Shown piece after piece: positions 1-8,189 of a DNA stretch of 64,000 nt (position 1 is its first letter; every line of letters begins with the position of its first letter). The DNA is taken from positions 1,426,001 through 1,490,000 of the forward strand of contig NZ_JAYKGJ010000001.1 of assembly GCF_036860695.1 (NCBI RefSeq). Reading direction: 5' to 3'. The notes beneath the pieces were generated by a model. The model searched no databases. It was not told the origin of the DNA and was given only the letters and a program-made list of their open reading frames with translations. A program made the position numbers and the translations under genes. The DNA is from Rosettibacter firmus. GTDB lineage: Bacteria > Bacteroidota > Ignavibacteria > Ignavibacteriales > Melioribacteraceae.

Positions 1-212
1 TTAAATGCATAAAGAATGGCTACTTCTCTAAAAATTACATCGTGTTCAAATCCAAATTCTTCCACAAGAATTTGTGCAAGATTACGCTTTTTATTTGTCT
101 GATCTGCTTCTTTTACTTTTAATGCCTGTTCCAAAATTTTTGAATCGATAATTCCCTTTTTTAATAATAGATATCCAATTTTATCCGCCATTTCCAATTG
201 GGCATCTAACAT
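1..212 (-). CDS. GspE/PilB-type secretion ATPase, N-terminal part (cut by window edge)
   Basis: Only the first 70 codons are inside the window. The translation begins MLDAQLEMADKIGYLLLKKG and continues with a run of short helices (residues 10-65) in the pattern of the MshEN / GspE N-terminal domain: IGYLLLKKGIID, then KRNLAQILVEEFGF. This domain precedes the AAA ATPase in GspE, PilB and MshE. A clear ribosome binding site (AAGGGGAAAGG on the minus strand) lies just upstream of the ATG. The gspF/pilC-like gene is 39 bp upstream and the pilin-like genes beyond it, so an assembly ATPase is the natural reading. The ATPase core itself is not visible, so the call rests on the N-terminal pattern and the neighbourhood. 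Confidence 0.72.
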   Translation of the reverse strand, partial: MLDAQLEMADKIGYLLLKKGIIDSKILEQALKVKEADQTNKKRNLAQILVEEFGFEHDVIFREVAILYAF

Positions 213-251
213 AACCTTTCCCCTTCTTTAATATTTTATATTATCAACACA

Positions 252-1595
252 TTATTGTGCTAATGGTGATTTTGGACTTATAGTTGCTGTCTCAGCAGAT
301 ATTAATGTCAAGCCTATCATAACTATCATTATTACCATAGCAATAGCAAGTTGAATCATTTCAATTATATTTTTTAATCTGAATACGGTTTCGCTTTCAT
401 AATAATTAGCAAGTTGAAGAGCAGTATTTTTAATAGTTCCAGTTTCTTCGCCAGAATGGAATCTCGATAATGCTGTTTCTGTAAATACTCCACTTGCCTG
501 AAAGGCATCTGTTATACCCATTCCTCTTTTAATCATTAAAGGTATAGCAACGTTTTTTATTTGATTTTCAAAGTAACTATTTCCCGTTGCTTCTGCTGCA
601 ATTCTAATAGGATCAATACTTTCTGCCGAACCAGTATAAAGTGTATAAAACACACGACAGAATACTTCAATAGAAGTTTTGTGAATAAGATTCCCGATAA
701 TTGGTATTTTATACATCAGTCTATCAACTATCAATTTCCCTTTTTTGGTTTTTGCAAATTGAAAAAGAATAATAGGTGGTAATATTATTGCAAGTGTAAC
801 CCATAAAATATTACCAATTAGAAAATCACTAATTTTTAATGTTGCAGCAGTTAGTGGTGGCAAATCAATTTTAAATTTCACAAATAATTTGGCTGTTTCT
901 GGAAAGATGTAACCAACATAAAATATTACAGCAAGAAATAGAACAAACAATGTAACCAGCGGTGTAATTAATGCACTTCTTAAATTCTTTTTAAATTCCT
1001 GTTGACGTTCAAGAAATTTTGCTGTGGCTTTATAAATTTCTGCCATATTACCACTTTTAGATGCAAGACCAAGCATATAGGCAGTAAACTTTCCAAACAC
1101 AGATTGATATCTAAGAAAAGTAGTTTCGCTATCAGCCCCTTTTTTAAGTTCGTTGTTAATTTGCCTTAAAGTTTCACGGAGTGTTTTATTCTGTATATCA
1201 TTTATTAAAAGAGTTAGAATCTCGCTGTACGGTAATTTTTGATCTAAAAGTTCTGCACTAATTTTTACATAAGAAACAATATCCTGTTGTGGTGGTTTGA
1301 AATTAAATTCAAAATATTTTTTGTTGACGGATATAACCTCATAACCAAGTTTTCGCAATGCATTTACAACTTCTTCTTTACTAAATGCTCTTTGTTCTCC
1401 TACAATTGGTTTTTCGTTGCCTCTTCTAATTTTATAAATGTATGTGCTTTTTTTCTGAATGGAATGAATTTTTAAGTTATTTTTTTGAGCAAGTTTATGA
1501 ATTTTCTTTTTTGCTTCTCCATAAGTAGGCTCTGTAAGTGTTCCACTTATTGCCTGTCCTGTAGGTCTTATTGCATTAAATCTTACTTCTATCAT
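252..1595 (-). CDS. Type II secretion / type IV pilus inner-membrane platform protein (GspF/PilC family)
   Basis: The 447-residue protein has the GspF layout. A cytoplasmic helical GspF domain (about 105-210) is followed by a membrane segment (about 212-232). A second pair of segments lies near 262-282, a repeat of the GspF domain spans about 305-410, and the last membrane segment is near 412-436. The GLASKSGNMAEIYK and HSGEETGTIKNTALQLANYYE motifs are the characteristic repeats ending each GspF domain. Residues 1-100 hold two copies of the short N-terminal motif normally seen once or twice in PilC (FNAIRPTGQAISGTL and FSKEEVVNALRKLGYEV). In the family this protein anchors the assembly ATPase and lifts pilin subunits out of the membrane. 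It sits between the pilin-like genes and the GspE-like gene, all on the minus strand. Confidence 0.9.
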   Translation of the reverse strand: MIEVRFNAIRPTGQAISGTLTEPTYGEAKKKIHKLAQKNNLKIHSIQKKSTYIYKIRRGNEKPIVGEQRAFSKEEVVNALRKLGYEVISVNKKYFEFNFKPPQQDIVSYVKISAELLDQKLPYSEILTLLINDIQNKTLRETLRQINNELKKGADSETTFLRYQSVFGKFTAYMLGLASKSGNMAEIYKATAKFLERQQEFKKNLRSALITPLVTLFVLFLAVIFYVGYIFPETAKLFVKFKIDLPPLTAATLKISDFLIGNILWVTLAIILPPIILFQFAKTKKGKLIVDRLMYKIPIIGNLIHKTSIEVFCRVFYTLYTGSAESIDPIRIAAEATGNSYFENQIKNVAIPLMIKRGMGITDAFQASGVFTETALSRFHSGEETGTIKNTALQLANYYESETVFRLKNIIEMIQLAIAMVIMIVMIGLTLISAETATISPKSPLAQ

Positions 1596-1956
1596 TTTTT
1601 CCCTCTATTTATCAAATCTTCCACTTAAAATCCTTTATTAAATTAAGAAAATATTATTAAAATAAATAGATTAACTAAATATCTGTTTATTATAATCGAC
1701 AAATTACTTCAAATATTAAACCATTACATAAAATAGGTAAGAAATTATTTGCGTGAAGATATTAAATATAAAAACCCTTTCAGCCATGTTTTGAAAATAA
1801 AAATGGTTTTTTAAAATGAAATTGTGTGTTACTAAAATCGATTTGCATTAATTGAAGAAATAACTAATCTAAAACTTTATCCTAAGTTATAAGTCCAATG
1901 AAAAGAAAAAAGGCCGCCATTTTCAGGCAGCCTGTAAAATCATTTTTAATTATTAT
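1596..1956. other. 361-bp gap between pilin-like gene and gspF-like gene
   Basis: This is AT-rich non-coding sequence between two minus-strand genes. Next to the pilin-like gene it holds the factor-independent terminator described separately. The remainder is the presumed promoter region of the gspF/gspE pair. I see no convincing promoter boxes, RNA structure or ORF in it. Confidence 0.6.
1911..1933 (-). terminator. Factor-independent terminator of the pilin-like gene
   Basis: On the minus strand the sequence reads AGGCTGCC, a 7-nt loop, then GGCGGCCT. This is an 8-bp stem with one G-U pair, followed directly by a T-rich tract (TTTTTCTTTT). It lies 24 bp after the stop of the pilin-like gene and separates it from gspF, so the pilin is probably transcribed at a different level from the assembly machinery. 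Confidence 0.85.
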
Positions 1957-2343
1957 TTAATTATTAATAGTTGTAGATGTTATCCTTGTAGGACCAACTA
2001 CCATAGTTACCCTAACTGGATTTGAACCATCGTTGCCTGTTTCGTTACCAACTCCAACCAATGTAACAGATTGTGCCCCTACTGTAGCGGTATAGACACC
2101 ATTACCAGTAGTATCAAGTTGAGCAGGAATTGTCCAACCCGTAAATGCATTTCCACCACCACCTAAAGCAGTTGGTTTTCTATAATATTGTTGAGCTAAC
2201 GAAGCCAGGTTTGTTAAATCTGCTATAACAGCATCTCTATTGGCTTGAGTACTGCTTGCTGTAAATACGTTAATACCAACTACTACAGCAATGCCAACGA
2301 TTATAACGCCAAGAACGATAAGTAATAATTGTTGTTGACCCAT
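1957..2343 (-). CDS. Pilin-like protein with atypical short leader (paralogue 1)
   Basis: The 128-residue protein starts MGQQQLLLIVLGVIIVGIAV. That is a two-residue leader ending in Gly, then a hydrophobic helix of about 22 residues, a short alpha region (30-55, LTNLASLAQQYYRKP) and a beta-rich tail with a Gly-rich stretch (GGGGNAFTGW). The architecture is that of a type IV pilin or pseudopilin, but the usual GFTLIE prepilin motif and the Glu at +5 are absent. An AAGGAG ribosome binding site precedes the ATG and a terminator follows. It has a 44%-looking similar neighbour at 2501-2884 (estimated by eye) sharing MGQQQLLLI, QxYY, ALGGG and GW positions. The family name is inference from architecture plus the adjacent GspE/GspF genes. 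Confidence 0.68.
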   Translation of the reverse strand: MGQQQLLLIVLGVIIVGIAVVVGINVFTASSTQANRDAVIADLTNLASLAQQYYRKPTALGGGGNAFTGWTIPAQLDTTGNGVYTATVGAQSVTLVGVGNETGNDGSNPVRVTMVVGPTRITSTTINN

Positions 2344-2432
2344 AACTTACTCCTTGTAATTTGTTTTTGATTAGTTAATTAGAGTATAAAATCAATAAAA
2401 ACATTAGTTTCCTTTTCAGCTTGCTGTTTTCA

Positions 2433-2461
2433 GAATGATATTGAGTGTTGTTTTATCATTC
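2433..2461. repeat. 8-bp inverted repeat between the two pilin-like genes
   Basis: GAATGATA and TATCATTC form a perfect 8-bp stem around a 13-nt loop. There is no T-tract on either side, so it is not a clear terminator. It may protect the upstream mRNA end or be chance in AT-rich DNA. Confidence 0.35.
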
Positions 2462-2500
2462 TAAATCTTCAATTTTGATAAATCATTAACTAAAAGAACA

Positions 2501-2884
2501 TTAGTTTATAATAGTAACTTTATATGTTGTTGCTTTAACAGTAATTTTAACCTTTATTGAGTCATCACTCGTAACAACTTCATTTCCCGTGCCAAGAATA
2601 ACCAGGCTATCTCTACTTATACTTTCTTTTTTATAATTTCCGTTAGCAGTAACTCTAAGTTCAGAAGGAATATCCCATCCAAGAAAAGATCTTTCACCAC
2701 CACCAAGTGCTTTTGGGCTCAAATAATATTTTTGAGCCATAGCAGCTAAATTCACAAGTTCATTGGTTACATTATTTCTTTTTGCTTCAATTGCATTTGC
2801 CCTGAATAAGTTTATTCCCATAAAAATTGCAATTCCTACAATTATTATTCCTAATAAAATCAATAATAACTGTTGTTGTCCCAC
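2501..2884 (-). CDS. Pilin-like protein with atypical short leader (paralogue 2)
   Basis: This 127-residue paralogue of the 1957-2343 protein has the same start (MGQQQLLLILLGIIIVGIAI), the same QKYY and ALGGGERSFLGW positions and a more charged beta-rich tail. I choose the GTG at 2882-2884. It lies 5 nt after GGAG and gives exactly the MGQQQ start of the neighbour. The GTG two codons further upstream overlaps that GGAG and would add MVV. As in the neighbour, cleavage after Gly2 would leave Gln at +1 and no Glu at +5. Two divergent copies side by side suggest a major and a minor pilin, or a pilin and its variant. Confidence 0.65.
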   Translation of the reverse strand: MGQQQLLLILLGIIIVGIAIFMGINLFRANAIEAKRNNVTNELVNLAAMAQKYYLSPKALGGGERSFLGWDIPSELRVTANGNYKKESISRDSLVILGTGNEVVTSDDSIKVKITVKATTYKVTIIN

Positions 2885-3183
2885 AACCACTCCATAAAAT
2901 CAAGTTGTAAAATTTTCCACCTGAATTTCAATAGAAAACTTATTGAAGCTACTCAAATCTTGAACCAATCATACAGGAAAAACCAAATGCTTTTATTTTG
3001 CTTTATAATATAAGAAAGGAAATAATTAAAGCAAATGATTTTTGATAAACCAGCCCTCGTTTGTAAAATTTACATGTAATCTTGGGCTACTCCAATTTTT
3101 TTTTGATAAATAAAATTAATCCACAAAATAATTTTTAAATAAAATCTTAATCGCCAACTTGTTCAATTGACTTTCCTTTACAC
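2885..3183. other. 299-bp gap upstream of pilin-like paralogue 2
   Basis: This AT-rich gap would carry the promoter of paralogue 2 and the 3' end of the peptidase transcription unit. A 7-bp inverted repeat (TTCAATA at 2927-2933, TATTGAA at 2941-2947) lies about 45 bp before the pilin start and could fold in its leader. On the minus strand TTTG-N19-TATATTAT is a weak partial match to the Bacteroidota promoter form. I find no gene in it. Confidence 0.4.
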
Positions 3184-4350
3184 TTATATTTTTAGTTTTT
3201 CCCTTATATCAGGTGGAATTGCATCTTTGTGAACCATTATAGCTATCACTTTTAATCTTGCATAAGACTCTGACATATACCAGTAGCCATCATACTTTTT
3301 ATTTTTTGTTCCCCATGAGTTTTTTGTGTAATAATATTTTGTTCCATTTTGATCTTTTGCCAGTCCTACAACATGCATTAAATGGTCATCTGTAGTAGTT
3401 TGATTATCAAAAGTTTCCTGACGCATCTCTTGTGTAACAAATTTTTCCTTTACTGGTGAATCATTCTTAACATTATCTTCTTTATCATCTTCTTCATCTG
3501 TCGAATCAACTGGAATAATTGCAATACATTTTTTCCTGTCAAAAGTTTTTTCGCTTACATCACCATCCCATGCAATCGAGTATCCATGCTCAAGTGCATA
3601 ATCCATTACTCTCATCAAATCATCTATTGGAACATTGTAATATAAATCTTTACTCCAGTTATCTGGAATTTCAAGCTCAAATTTTGTATAAAATGGATGA
3701 TGTGTAAACGAAGTTAATTCCACATAATCATCTGGATTAAAACCAAGAGAATCCACAAAACTCTTTGGTGTATATAATTTACCATTGTAATAAAATTCTT
3801 TTGGTGGAACACCGAGATAAATATCAAGTGTTGATTCAACAACTTTTTGCCATACGGGAGTAATTTTTCCACCACGTTTCTTTGCTACTGCATCAACAAT
3901 TGATTTTAGTACGGCATCCATTTCTCCATGATTATGTTTATCTTCATTTATGTTCATTCCCTTATAAATTTCTTCAGGTACAAATCCATATTCTCTTATT
4001 ACATTCATAACATCATGTGCCTGTCCCCCCATCCCAAAATTAGTTAATCCATTATATCGAATATAATTTTGAGCTTTCTTAGGATAAGTAAATCTAACAT
4101 TCCACATTGGCGAAAGAATATGTTCTCCTTTCCCCATTCTTATTAATTCAGTTTCAATAAAAGAAGTTGTAGCAAACGACCAGCAAGTTCCAGTTTTTGC
4201 CTGATCTTTGACTGGCGTGGTCTTCACCTGATAAATCATTGTGAATTGATATTGTTCTTTCTTCTCTTTCTTCTTTTTATCCTGTGCAAATAAAATTAAC
4301 GGGATAATCAAAAATAATATGAGTACTTTGTTTGCCGAAAATCTTTTCAT
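3184..4350 (-). CDS. Secreted C1-family cysteine peptidase (bleomycin hydrolase / aminopeptidase C-like)
   Basis: The 388-residue protein has a signal peptide (about 1-22, ending LILFAQ) and a papain-fold core of the C1B type. Visible catalytic residues are Gln50 (VKDQAKTGTCWSFA), Cys56 in the same motif, His322 (DDHLMHVVGLA) and Asn344 (KNSWGTK). The family comprises self-compartmentalising aminopeptidases and endopeptidases, and many Bacteroidota encode exported versions. An acidic insert (about 278-300, DSTDEEDDKEDN) lies before the His motif and looks like a surface loop. It stands alone on the minus strand, diverging from the asparaginase gene with about 100 bp between the starts. The natural substrate cannot be told from sequence. 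Confidence 0.85.
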   Translation of the reverse strand: MKRFSANKVLILFLIIPLILFAQDKKKKEKKEQYQFTMIYQVKTTPVKDQAKTGTCWSFATTSFIETELIRMGKGEHILSPMWNVRFTYPKKAQNYIRYNGLTNFGMGGQAHDVMNVIREYGFVPEEIYKGMNINEDKHNHGEMDAVLKSIVDAVAKKRGGKITPVWQKVVESTLDIYLGVPPKEFYYNGKLYTPKSFVDSLGFNPDDYVELTSFTHHPFYTKFELEIPDNWSKDLYYNVPIDDLMRVMDYALEHGYSIAWDGDVSEKTFDRKKCIAIIPVDSTDEEDDKEDNVKNDSPVKEKFVTQEMRQETFDNQTTTDDHLMHVVGLAKDQNGTKYYYTKNSWGTKNKKYDGYWYMSESYARLKVIAIMVHKDAIPPDIREKLKI

Positions 4351-4453
4351 AAATATTTCCTTTATTAATAATTAACTAAAGAAAATTAATGATTGATTTT
4401 AAAATTATCTAAACATAATTTCACTTTAGAATAAAATTATTTAGGAATTAGAA

Positions 4454-5404
4454 ATGAAATTTATTACTCGTCTGTTTATTAGTTTCCTGTTATTAAGCTC
4501 ATTGCTGTTAGCTCAGAATAAGTTTGGGATTGTAATACATGGTGGTGCTGGAGTAATAAAAAATTTACCGCCCGAAATAGAAAAAGAATATATTTCAAAA
4601 TTATCAGAAGCACTCGAAGCAGGATATAAAATTCTACAAAATGATGGCTCTTCTTTAGATGCAATAACTGCTGCAATTAATATACTTGAAGATTCACCAT
4701 TATTTAATGCAGGAAAAGGTGCTGTTCTAACAGAAAATGGAATAGCAGAACTCGATGCATCAATAATGGATGGTAAAACATTAAAAGCTGGAGCAGTTGC
4801 AGGTGTACACCATGTAAAAAATCCAATTAATCTTGCAAGATTAATAATGGAAAAATCTCCCCATGTTATGATGATTGGAAAAGGAGCCGAAGAATTTGGA
4901 AAACTATTCAATATCGAACTTGTAGATTCTACATATTTCATCACAAAAGAAAGATGGAACCAGTATTTAAAGTTGAAAGACACATTAGAAAAACATGGAA
5001 CGGTAGGTGCAGTTGCTCTTGATAAATCCGGAAATCTTGCAGCAGGCACTTCTACTGGAGGTATGATAATGAAAAAATTTGGAAGAGTTGGTGATTCTCC
5101 AATAATTGGTGCAGGTACTTATGCAAATAATAATACGTGTGCAGTCTCTGGCACTGGACACGGCGAATATTTTATTCGACTCTGTATTGCTAAAGATATT
5201 TCTTCTCTTATGGAATATAAAAATCTATCATTAGAAGAAGCTGCAAATCAGGTTATTAACAAATTAACTAATCTCGGTGGAACTGGAGGCGTTATTGCAA
5301 TTGATCGATACGGTAATATTGCAATGCCATTTAACACAGATGGTATGTTTAGAGGATATTATTTAAGTGATGGTAATAAAATTATTAAAATCTATAAAGA
5401 ATAG
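4454..5404 (+). CDS. Isoaspartyl peptidase / L-asparaginase (plant-type Ntn hydrolase), exported
   Basis: The 316-residue protein has a signal peptide (about 1-20, LLLSSLLLAQ). The family's autocleavage site follows at HGTVGAVALD, making Thr183 the nucleophile of the beta chain. GGAGV near residue 30, NAGKGA near 85-90 and TGGMIMKKFGRVGDSPIIGAGTYA near 200-222 are the family's substrate-binding motifs. These enzymes cleave themselves into two chains and hydrolyse beta-aspartyl dipeptides, with variable asparaginase activity. The length matches the family once the signal peptide is removed. Its neighbour, the divergent exported C1 peptidase, suggests periplasmic protein or peptide scavenging (inference). 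Long antisense reading frames on the minus strand here are shadows. Confidence 0.9.
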   Translation: MKFITRLFISFLLLSSLLLAQNKFGIVIHGGAGVIKNLPPEIEKEYISKLSEALEAGYKILQNDGSSLDAITAAINILEDSPLFNAGKGAVLTENGIAELDASIMDGKTLKAGAVAGVHHVKNPINLARLIMEKSPHVMMIGKGAEEFGKLFNIELVDSTYFITKERWNQYLKLKDTLEKHGTVGAVALDKSGNLAAGTSTGGMIMKKFGRVGDSPIIGAGTYANNNTCAVSGTGHGEYFIRLCIAKDISSLMEYKNLSLEEAANQVINKLTNLGGTGGVIAIDRYGNIAMPFNTDGMFRGYYLSDGNKIIKIYKE

Positions 5405-5501
5405 ACTTACTTCTACAATCAGGCTTTGAAATTGTAATTTCTGTTTTATTTAAATCATTGCTAATAATTTAAATCTCCAAAAAATTACATGGAGGGGAAG
5501 G

Positions 5502-5918
5502 ATGGAGCCTTTATATCCTATTAATTTTCTTGCAATATTTGTGTGTGCATTAATAGCAATGGGACTCGATTTTCTTTACTACAGTCCTATTTTATTAGGT
5601 AAACTCTGGATTACCTCTGATGAAAAATCAGATGAAACTGAACAAAATAATTTTGTCAAAATAAAATTATGTATGATAAATTTCTTTTCTCAATTTGTGA
5701 TGGCATACATACTTGCCAGATTAATGAGTTATATTGGGGCTTCAACTCCTCAAGAAGGGATTAGACTCGCATTTATGATGTGGATTGGATTCATTGCAAC
5801 AAGTTTAACGATGTCATACGTTAGTGAAGGTAAAAAGTTCACACAATTTTTAATTGATGGTGGATTCCATTTCATCGTTCTATTAATTTTTGGAATCATA
5901 CTTGGTGCCTGGCATTAA
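5502..5918 (+). CDS. DUF1761 family small membrane protein
   Basis: The 138-residue protein has four predicted membrane segments (about 7-27, 55-76, 86-106 and 114-134) and the DUF1761 signature near the start (ALIAMGLDFLYYSPILLGKLW). The C-terminal helix follows FLIDGGFHFIVLLIFG, also typical. The family has no established biochemical function. A strong ribosome binding site (GGAGGGGAAGG) sits directly before the ATG. It is followed after 20 bp by the HAD phosphatase gene, so the two may be co-transcribed. Confidence 0.8.
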   Translation: MEPLYPINFLAIFVCALIAMGLDFLYYSPILLGKLWITSDEKSDETEQNNFVKIKLCMINFFSQFVMAYILARLMSYIGASTPQEGIRLAFMMWIGFIATSLTMSYVSEGKKFTQFLIDGGFHFIVLLIFGIILGAWH

Positions 5919-5938
5919 TAAACAAATAAAACAATTAT

Positions 5939-6589
5939 ATGAAAATAGACTTAATCGTTTTTGACCTTGATGGAACTTTAATAAGTTCGCACGAAACTAT
6001 TTATAAAGCAACAATCAACACTCTCGAAAAACTAAAAATTGAGAATAAGCTTATCGAAGAAAAATTTTACAAAAGAATCGGCTTACATTTTGAAGATATT
6101 TTTAATGAGTTTGATATGAACGTACCGGATTTCAAACAATTTATTGATATCTACAAATCAATTTATTTCGATTATATTGATTCATCATTTTTATACGAAG
6201 GTGTAAATGAAACATTAAATAAATTAAAAGCTCTTGAAATCAAAATAGCATTATTAACAACAAAATCTCAAGAACAGGCTGAATTAATTCTTGAACATTT
6301 TAAAATAAAAAACAAATTTGATTATATTATGGGAAGGCGACCTGGTATTCAACATAAACCTTCTCCAGAACCTTTACTTTACATATGCAATGAAATGAAA
6401 ATGAATACTCAAAATACTTTAATGGTAGGAGATTCGGAATTAGATGTAATGTGTGGCAAAAGTGCAAACTCTTTAACATGTGCAGTTACTTATGGATACA
6501 GAAAAAAAGAAGATTTAATAAAAACAAAACCCGATTTTATTATAGATAACCTGTTTAAACTGATTAGTATTGTAAATGGTAGAGTATGA
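5939..6589 (+). CDS. HAD-superfamily phosphatase, phosphoglycolate phosphatase-like
   Basis: The 216-residue protein has the four HAD motifs. Motif I is VFDLDGTL with nucleophile Asp9 and acid/base Asp11, motif II is LLTTKS, motif III is the Lys in HKPSPEP, and motif IV is MVGDSELDV. A helical C1 cap occupies about residues 20-80, as in the Gph/PpaX subfamily. Such enzymes dephosphorylate small phosphometabolites such as phosphoglycolate or pyrophosphate. The exact substrate is not visible. The gene starts without a strong ribosome binding site 20 bp after the DUF1761 gene and ends 19 bp before the crotonase start, suggesting one transcript. Confidence 0.83.
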   Translation: MKIDLIVFDLDGTLISSHETIYKATINTLEKLKIENKLIEEKFYKRIGLHFEDIFNEFDMNVPDFKQFIDIYKSIYFDYIDSSFLYEGVNETLNKLKALEIKIALLTTKSQEQAELILEHFKIKNKFDYIMGRRPGIQHKPSPEPLLYICNEMKMNTQNTLMVGDSELDVMCGKSANSLTCAVTYGYRKKEDLIKTKPDFIIDNLFKLISIVNGRV

Positions 6590-6608
6590 TAAATGATTGG
6601 AGGGATTT

Positions 6609-7367
6609 ATGGAAAAAGGAAAAATTACTGTAAGTGTTGTAAATGGAATTGCAACAGTTAATTTTTATCATCCTAAAAGCAACATATTACCCAGTCCACT
6701 TCTTAAAGAACTTACTGATGCAATAAACAATCTGGCAAATAATAAATCTGCAAATGTTATAATAATAAGAAGTGAAGGGAATAAAACATTTTGCGCCGGT
6801 GCATCATTCGACGAACTTTTAGCTATTAAAGATTACAAAAGTGGAAAAGAATTTTTTATGGGCTTTGCAAGACTATTTAATGCAATGAGAAAATGTCCAA
6901 AATTTATCATTGCTCGTGTACATGGTAAAGCTGTGGGCGGGGGAGTTGGAATAGCAGCCTCTGCAGATTATACACTGGCCTCAAGCGAAGCTTCTGTTAG
7001 ATTAAGTGAAATACTCCTGGGAATTGGACCTTTTGTTGTTGGTCCTGCAATCGAAAGAAAAATCGGGAAGACAGCATTCATTACAATGTCTATTGATGCT
7101 GAATGGCACGATGCATTCTGGGCTAAACAAAATGGTTTATATACAAAAGTTTTCGCAAACAATCACGAACTTGACGAAGCTGTCTCTTCTCTTGCAAAAA
7201 AATTAGCAAGCTATAACCCCGAAGCAATTGAACAAATGAAAAAGGTCTTCTGGAAAGGTACTGAAGATTGGGAAGAGTTACTCGAAGAACGAGCTGAAAT
7301 TAGTGGTAGATTAGTTGTTTCTGAATTCACAAAAAATTATATAAAAGCTTTCAAAGGGAAATTATGA
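6609..7367 (+). CDS. Enoyl-CoA hydratase/isomerase (crotonase) family protein
   Basis: The 252-residue protein has the crotonase fold motifs. The first oxyanion segment is KTFCAGASFDELL (about 59-71) and the second is HGKAVGGGVGIAASADYTLAS (about 105-125), followed by RLSEILLGIGPF. Glu134 in LSE matches the first catalytic Glu of hydratases. The position of the second (the MEM motif of rat crotonase) is occupied by Thr (AFITM), so it may act as an isomerase or on an unusual acyl-CoA rather than as a classical hydratase (inference). I choose the ATG at 6609, placed 5 nt after GGAGGG. An upstream in-frame TTG lies on top of that ribosome binding site. Its stop overlaps the next start by 4 bp (ATGA), indicating translational coupling. 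Confidence 0.85.
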   Translation: MEKGKITVSVVNGIATVNFYHPKSNILPSPLLKELTDAINNLANNKSANVIIIRSEGNKTFCAGASFDELLAIKDYKSGKEFFMGFARLFNAMRKCPKFIIARVHGKAVGGGVGIAASADYTLASSEASVRLSEILLGIGPFVVGPAIERKIGKTAFITMSIDAEWHDAFWAKQNGLYTKVFANNHELDEAVSSLAKKLASYNPEAIEQMKKVFWKGTEDWEELLEERAEISGRLVVSEFTKNYIKAFKGKL

Positions 7368-8110
7368 AAACTATCTTTTTAAGATTTTATGAAGAACTAA
7401 ATGATTTCCTTCCTGCAGAAAAAAGAAAAAGATTATTTGAGCATAAATTCTGGGGACAACCATCAATTAAAGATGTAATTGAATCACTTGGTGTTCCTCA
7501 TACCGAAGTCGATTTAATTTTAGTTAACGGCGAATCTGTTAGCTTTAATTATCTTGTTAAAGATAATGACCATATCTCTGTTTATCCAGAATTTGAAACC
7601 TTCGATATTAGCAATCTCCAGAAATTAAGAAAAACCTCACTTCGTAAACCTAAATTTATTTGTGATGTTCATCTCGGAAAACTTGCAAGAAATTTAAGAA
7701 TGTTCGGCTTTGATGTTTATTATGAAAATAATTTGAATGACGAAAAAATTGTTGAAATCTCATTAAAAGAAAAAAGAACTATTCTTACCAGAGATCTCGG
7801 AATACTTAAAAGAAGTAATGTTATACGTGGTTACTTTGTTCGCAGTGAAAATCCGCAAGAACAAATAATTGAGATAATAAACAGATTCCACTTAACCAAT
7901 CAAATAAAACCATTTACATTATGCCTTGAATGCGGGAGTAAATTAAAACGAATATCAAAAAAAGAAATTATTCATCTTATTCCGGAAAAAGTAAAGAAAA
8001 CACAAAACAGATATTTCATTTGTACACAATGCAAAAAAATATACTGGCGTGGTATTCATTTCGAGAAGATGAATGCAACTGTCAAAAAAATCAAATCGTT
8101 ATTAGTATAA
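7364..8110 (+). CDS. Ubiquitin-like plus Mut7-C domain protein (predicted PIN-type RNase with zinc ribbon)
   Basis: The 248-residue protein has two recognisable parts. Residues 1-77 form a ThiS/MoaD-like beta-grasp domain of the Ub-Mut7C type. Residues 97-248 form a Mut7-C domain: a PIN-like core with Asp101 (FICDVHLGKLARNLRMFGFD) and Asp144 (LTRDLGILKR), then a zinc ribbon with Cys187, Cys190, Cys220 and Cys223 (CLECG and CTQCKKIYWRG). Mut7-C is predicted to be an RNase by homology to PIN domains. I know of no demonstrated substrate for the bacterial fusions. The start overlaps the crotonase stop by 4 bp, so the two proteins are made in step, which has no obvious metabolic explanation. Confidence 0.85.
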   Translation: MKTIFLRFYEELNDFLPAEKRKRLFEHKFWGQPSIKDVIESLGVPHTEVDLILVNGESVSFNYLVKDNDHISVYPEFETFDISNLQKLRKTSLRKPKFICDVHLGKLARNLRMFGFDVYYENNLNDEKIVEISLKEKRTILTRDLGILKRSNVIRGYFVRSENPQEQIIEIINRFHLTNQIKPFTLCLECGSKLKRISKKEIIHLIPEKVKKTQNRYFICTQCKKIYWRGIHFEKMNATVKKIKSLLV

Positions 8111-8189
8111 AAACAACTGATGAAAAAAATTTCAGGATCTTTAAAACAAGAATTATAACCAATAATGTAAAATTAATTATAGAACAGCT

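Noticed and set aside
4513..5049. 178-codon open frame antisense to the asparaginase gene
   Set aside because: It mirrors a strongly supported coding gene with catalytic motifs, its own translation is low-complexity, and it has no ribosome binding site.
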